Source: JBKPHS01 sp046729975 (lineage in GTDB: Bacteria; Actinomycetota; Thermoleophilia; Solirubrobacterales; Thermoleophilaceae). From it: a stretch of DNA of 9,739 nt. The notes below the pieces were generated by a model. It was not told where the DNA came from. It was given only the letters and a program-made list of their open reading frames with translations, and ran no database searches. Position 1 is the first letter of the stretch. Every line of letters starts with the position of its first letter. The position numbers were made by a program, and so were the translations under genes. The stretch spans positions 1-9,739 of the forward strand of contig JBKPHS010000183.1 in assembly GCA_046729975.1 (NCBI GenBank), written 5' to 3'. This document shows positions 6,281 to 9,739 of the stretch, piece by piece.

Positions 6281-6585
6281 GGCGTCCCGGTCTGCGCCCG
6301 CTCTCCGCCGCGCTCGAGTCCGTGGCTCGGTCTGCGGCGCCGGCCACGACCCTCGCGCGTGTCCAGGAGCACTGGCGCGAGGTCGCCGGGCCGACCGTGG
6401 CGGCGGAGTCCGAGCCTAGCTCGGAGCGTGACGGGACGGTGACGGTCTCGTGCAGCTCGTCGGTCTGGGCGCAGGAGCTCGAGTTGCTTTCGCCAGACCT
6501 CCTCGAGGGGCTGAACGCCGCCCTCGGCGCCGGCCCGGTGCGGGCCCTGCGGTTCGTCGCGACACGTCCCCCTCGGCGCCCGTAA
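6277..6585 (+). CDS. dciA: DciA-type (DUF721) helicase-loading protein, minimal
   Basis: This 102-aa protein matches the DUF721/DciA pattern. It has a helix with the conserved tryptophan in VQEHWREVAGPTVAAES (~29-45), then a strand region (GTVTVSCSSSVWAQELELLSPDLLEGLNAAL, ~53-83), then VRALRFVAT. DciA binds the replicative helicase DnaB and supports its loading or activity in bacteria that lack DnaC/DnaI-type loaders; the mycobacterial homologue lies in the same place between recF and gyrB. Actinobacterial members are often longer, with extra N-terminal sequence. This one is close to the bare domain plus a short RPPRRP tail. The GTG start at 6277 overlaps the recF stop by 4 nt. A terminator-like hairpin begins 8 nt after its TAA. 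Confidence 0.85.
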   Translation: MRRPGLRPLSAALESVARSAAPATTLARVQEHWREVAGPTVAAESEPSSERDGTVTVSCSSSVWAQELELLSPDLLEGLNAALGAGPVRALRFVATRPPRRP

Positions 6586-6592
6586 CGCGTGG

Positions 6593-6624
6593 AAACCCGG
6601 ACTCGGTTCAGGGTTTACGTTTTT
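6593..6624 (+). terminator. Candidate intrinsic terminator after dciA
   Basis: AAACCC (6593-6598) pairs perfectly with GGGTTT (6611-6616). A further GA/TC pairing inside the loop is possible. ACG and then a run of five T (6620-6624) follow. Position and T-run suit termination of the dnaA-dnaN-recF-dciA transcript, although the stem is short and half A-U. Confidence 0.5.
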
Positions 6625-6639
6625 GCGGGATTTGCGGGT
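6622..6639 (+). repeat. Tandem 9-bp repeat upstream of gyrB
   Basis: TTTGCGGGA (6622-6630) is followed directly by TTTGCGGGT (6631-6639). The 10-mer GATTTGCGGG in this stretch (6629-6638) recurs exactly at 2428-2437 upstream of dnaA. It may be a shared control element for dnaA and gyrB, but no known site is recognised. Confidence 0.5.
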
Positions 6640-6706
6640 ATTTTGTAACTCGCGAGCGGCAGATTTCGTCCGTCGGTCTGCTAACCTAACAACAGTTAAT
6701 TCGCAC

Positions 6707-6750
6707 AGGCCCCGACCCCCTGTGGAAGCGCTCGGGATCGGGGCTTTCGT
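6707..6750 (+). terminator. Second terminator-like hairpin in gyrB leader
   Basis: AGGCCCCGA (6707-6715) pairs with TCGGGGCTT (6738-6746) as a 9-bp stem with one G-U. After one mismatch, CCC (6717-6719) pairs with GGG (6734-6736). TTTCGTT follows the stem. It lies ~90 nt before gyrB, so it could be an attenuator rather than an operon end. CACAG (6704-6708) can also pair with CTGTG (6720-6724), which conflicts with the terminator stem or forms a pseudoknot with it. Confidence 0.5.
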
Positions 6751-6825
6751 TGCGTAAATGGACGCGCGGGAGCCGCCTCCGCGCGACGTGAACGCGCGCG
6801 GGCAGGTCCGCGCGCCCACGAAACC

Positions 6826-6834
6826 GGAAAGGGA
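6826..6834 (+). promoter_or_regulatory. gyrB ribosome-binding site deciding a TTG start
   Basis: GGAAAGGGA ends 3 nt before TTG 6838. No in-frame ATG or GTG precedes the conserved GyrB N-terminus at a suitable place, so TTG is the supported start codon. Confidence 0.65.
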
Positions 6835-6837
6835 CGC

Positions 6838-9267
<2,430 letters not shown>

Positions 9268-9268
9268 T

Positions 9269-9292
9269 CCCCAGCCCCCGGCCCCAGCCCCC
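9269..9292 (-). repeat. Perfect 11-bp direct repeat with G-quadruplex potential
   Basis: CCCCAGCCCCC occurs at 9269-9279 and again at 9282-9292, separated by GG. The minus strand therefore reads G5-CT-G4-CC-G5-CT-G4: four G-runs with 2-nt loops, a near-ideal quadruplex motif. It fills most of the 41-nt gyrB-gyrA gap, on the template strand for gyrB-gyrA transcription, immediately before the gyrA ribosome-binding site. Confidence 0.75.
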
Positions 9293-9299
9293 AGGAAGG
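9293..9299 (+). promoter_or_regulatory. gyrA ribosome-binding site
   Basis: AGGAAGG lies 9 nt before GTG 9309 and supports that codon as the gyrA start. It abuts the C-rich repeat at 9269-9292. Confidence 0.7.
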
Positions 9300-9308
9300 C
9301 GGCAGCTA

Positions 9309-9739
9309 GTGGCTTCTGTCGACCATTTGAGCGGCGGCTACATCGAGGATCGCGACCTCGAGAAGGAGATGCGGTCCTCGTACCTCGATTACGCGATGAG
9401 CGTGATCGTGGGCCGCGCGCTGCCGGACGTGCGCGACGGGCTCAAGCCCGTCCACCGCCGCGTGCTCTACGCGATGCACGAGGCCGGCCTGCAGCCGAAC
9501 CGGCCGTATCGCAAGTGCGCGAACGTCGTGGGGCGCGTGATGGGCGACTATCACCCGCACGGGGACGCCGCCATCTACGACACGCTGGTGCGGCTGGCGC
9601 AGGACTTCGCGCAGCGCTACCCGCTGGTCGACGGCCAGGGCAACTTCGGGTCGATCGACAACGACCCGCCGGCCGCGATGCGATACACGGAGGCCCGGCT
9701 GGCGAGCATCGCGACCGAGCTGCTCCGCGACATCGACGC
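9309..9739 (+). CDS. gyrA: DNA gyrase subunit A, 5' part (runs off the window)
   Basis: 143 codons are visible. GyrA cuts and rejoins DNA in the gyrase A2B2 complex. The frame starts at GTG 9309 (MASVDHLSGGYIEDRDLEKEM), followed by SSYLDYAMSVIVGRALPDVRDG, the conserved GyrA/ParC entry. The winged-helix region includes KPVHRRVLYAM and GDYHPHGDAAIYDT. The catalytic tyrosine is Tyr126 in AMRYTEARL. At the quinolone-region position of E. coli Ser83 this protein has Ala87; the Asp87 equivalent is Asp91. FGSIDNDPPAAMRYTEARL favours GyrA over ParC. The gene follows gyrB by 41 nt, so the two form one operon. The C-terminal wrapping domain with the GyrA box lies outside the window. Confidence 0.97.
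   Translation, partial: MASVDHLSGGYIEDRDLEKEMRSSYLDYAMSVIVGRALPDVRDGLKPVHRRVLYAMHEAGLQPNRPYRKCANVVGRVMGDYHPHGDAAIYDTLVRLAQDFAQRYPLVDGQGNFGSIDNDPPAAMRYTEARLASIATELLRDID

Larger units (their letters stand above)
6586..6837 (+). other. dciA-gyrB spacer, probable gyrB promoter/leader
   Basis: This spacer is 252 bp. Positions 6601-6700 are about 52% AT, the most AT-rich 100 bp noticed in the window. It contains the post-dciA hairpin (6593-6624), a tandem TTTGCGGGA/TTTGCGGGT repeat (6622-6639), an 8-bp palindrome CTCGCGAG (6649-6656), a possible -10 TAACCT (6682-6687) without a clear -35, and a second strong hairpin (6707-6750). The gyrB ribosome-binding site is at its end. Two terminator-like structures with a possible promoter between them suggest a regulated gyrB leader or a small independent transcript. 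Confidence 0.45.

Overview
The window is a high-GC bacterial chromosome segment spanning the replication-origin neighbourhood. Its gene order is khpB(jag)-yidC-yidD-rnpA-rpmH on the minus strand, then dnaA-dnaN-recF-dciA(DUF721)-gyrB-gyrA on the plus strand. This is the classic origin synteny of Actinobacteria and, more loosely, Firmicutes. The recF-DUF721-gyrB-gyrA order, the high GC, and the GTG/TTG starts point to an actinobacterium. The long, E. coli-like GyrB insertion is unlike Mycobacterium/Streptomyces GyrB and suggests a deep lineage (for example Thermoleophilia). That placement is inference, not something the sequence proves.

Left arm (1-2298, minus strand): a very compact operon read away from the origin. 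It encodes ribosomal protein bL34, the RNase P protein, the YidD membrane-protein-insertion factor, the YidC insertase and the KhpB/Jag RNA-binding protein (cut by the window edge). Junctions are -4, +2, +3 and 0 nt, so translation is probably coupled throughout.

Centre (2299-2550): a 252-bp divergent intergenic region. It holds a candidate rpmH promoter, two DnaA-box-like 9-mers one helical turn apart, several short inverted repeats, a small AT-rich patch and a candidate dnaA promoter. Together with the dnaA-dnaN spacer (3910-4037), which has further degenerate boxes, it is the candidate oriC. No dense box cluster is visible in either spacer.

Right arm (2551-9739, plus strand): initiator DnaA, beta clamp DnaN, repair protein RecF, a minimal DciA helicase-loader-type protein, then a 252-bp spacer with two terminator-like hairpins, full-length GyrB and the first 143 codons of GyrA. 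These genes work together in initiation, clamp-dependent synthesis, helicase loading, gap repair and supercoil control. No stretch longer than 252 bp lacks a gene. No rRNA, tRNA, CRISPR or mobile element was seen. The protein content is core machinery. The less ordinary signals are in the spacers and in variant features of DnaA, GyrB and GyrA; no new multi-gene system is supported.
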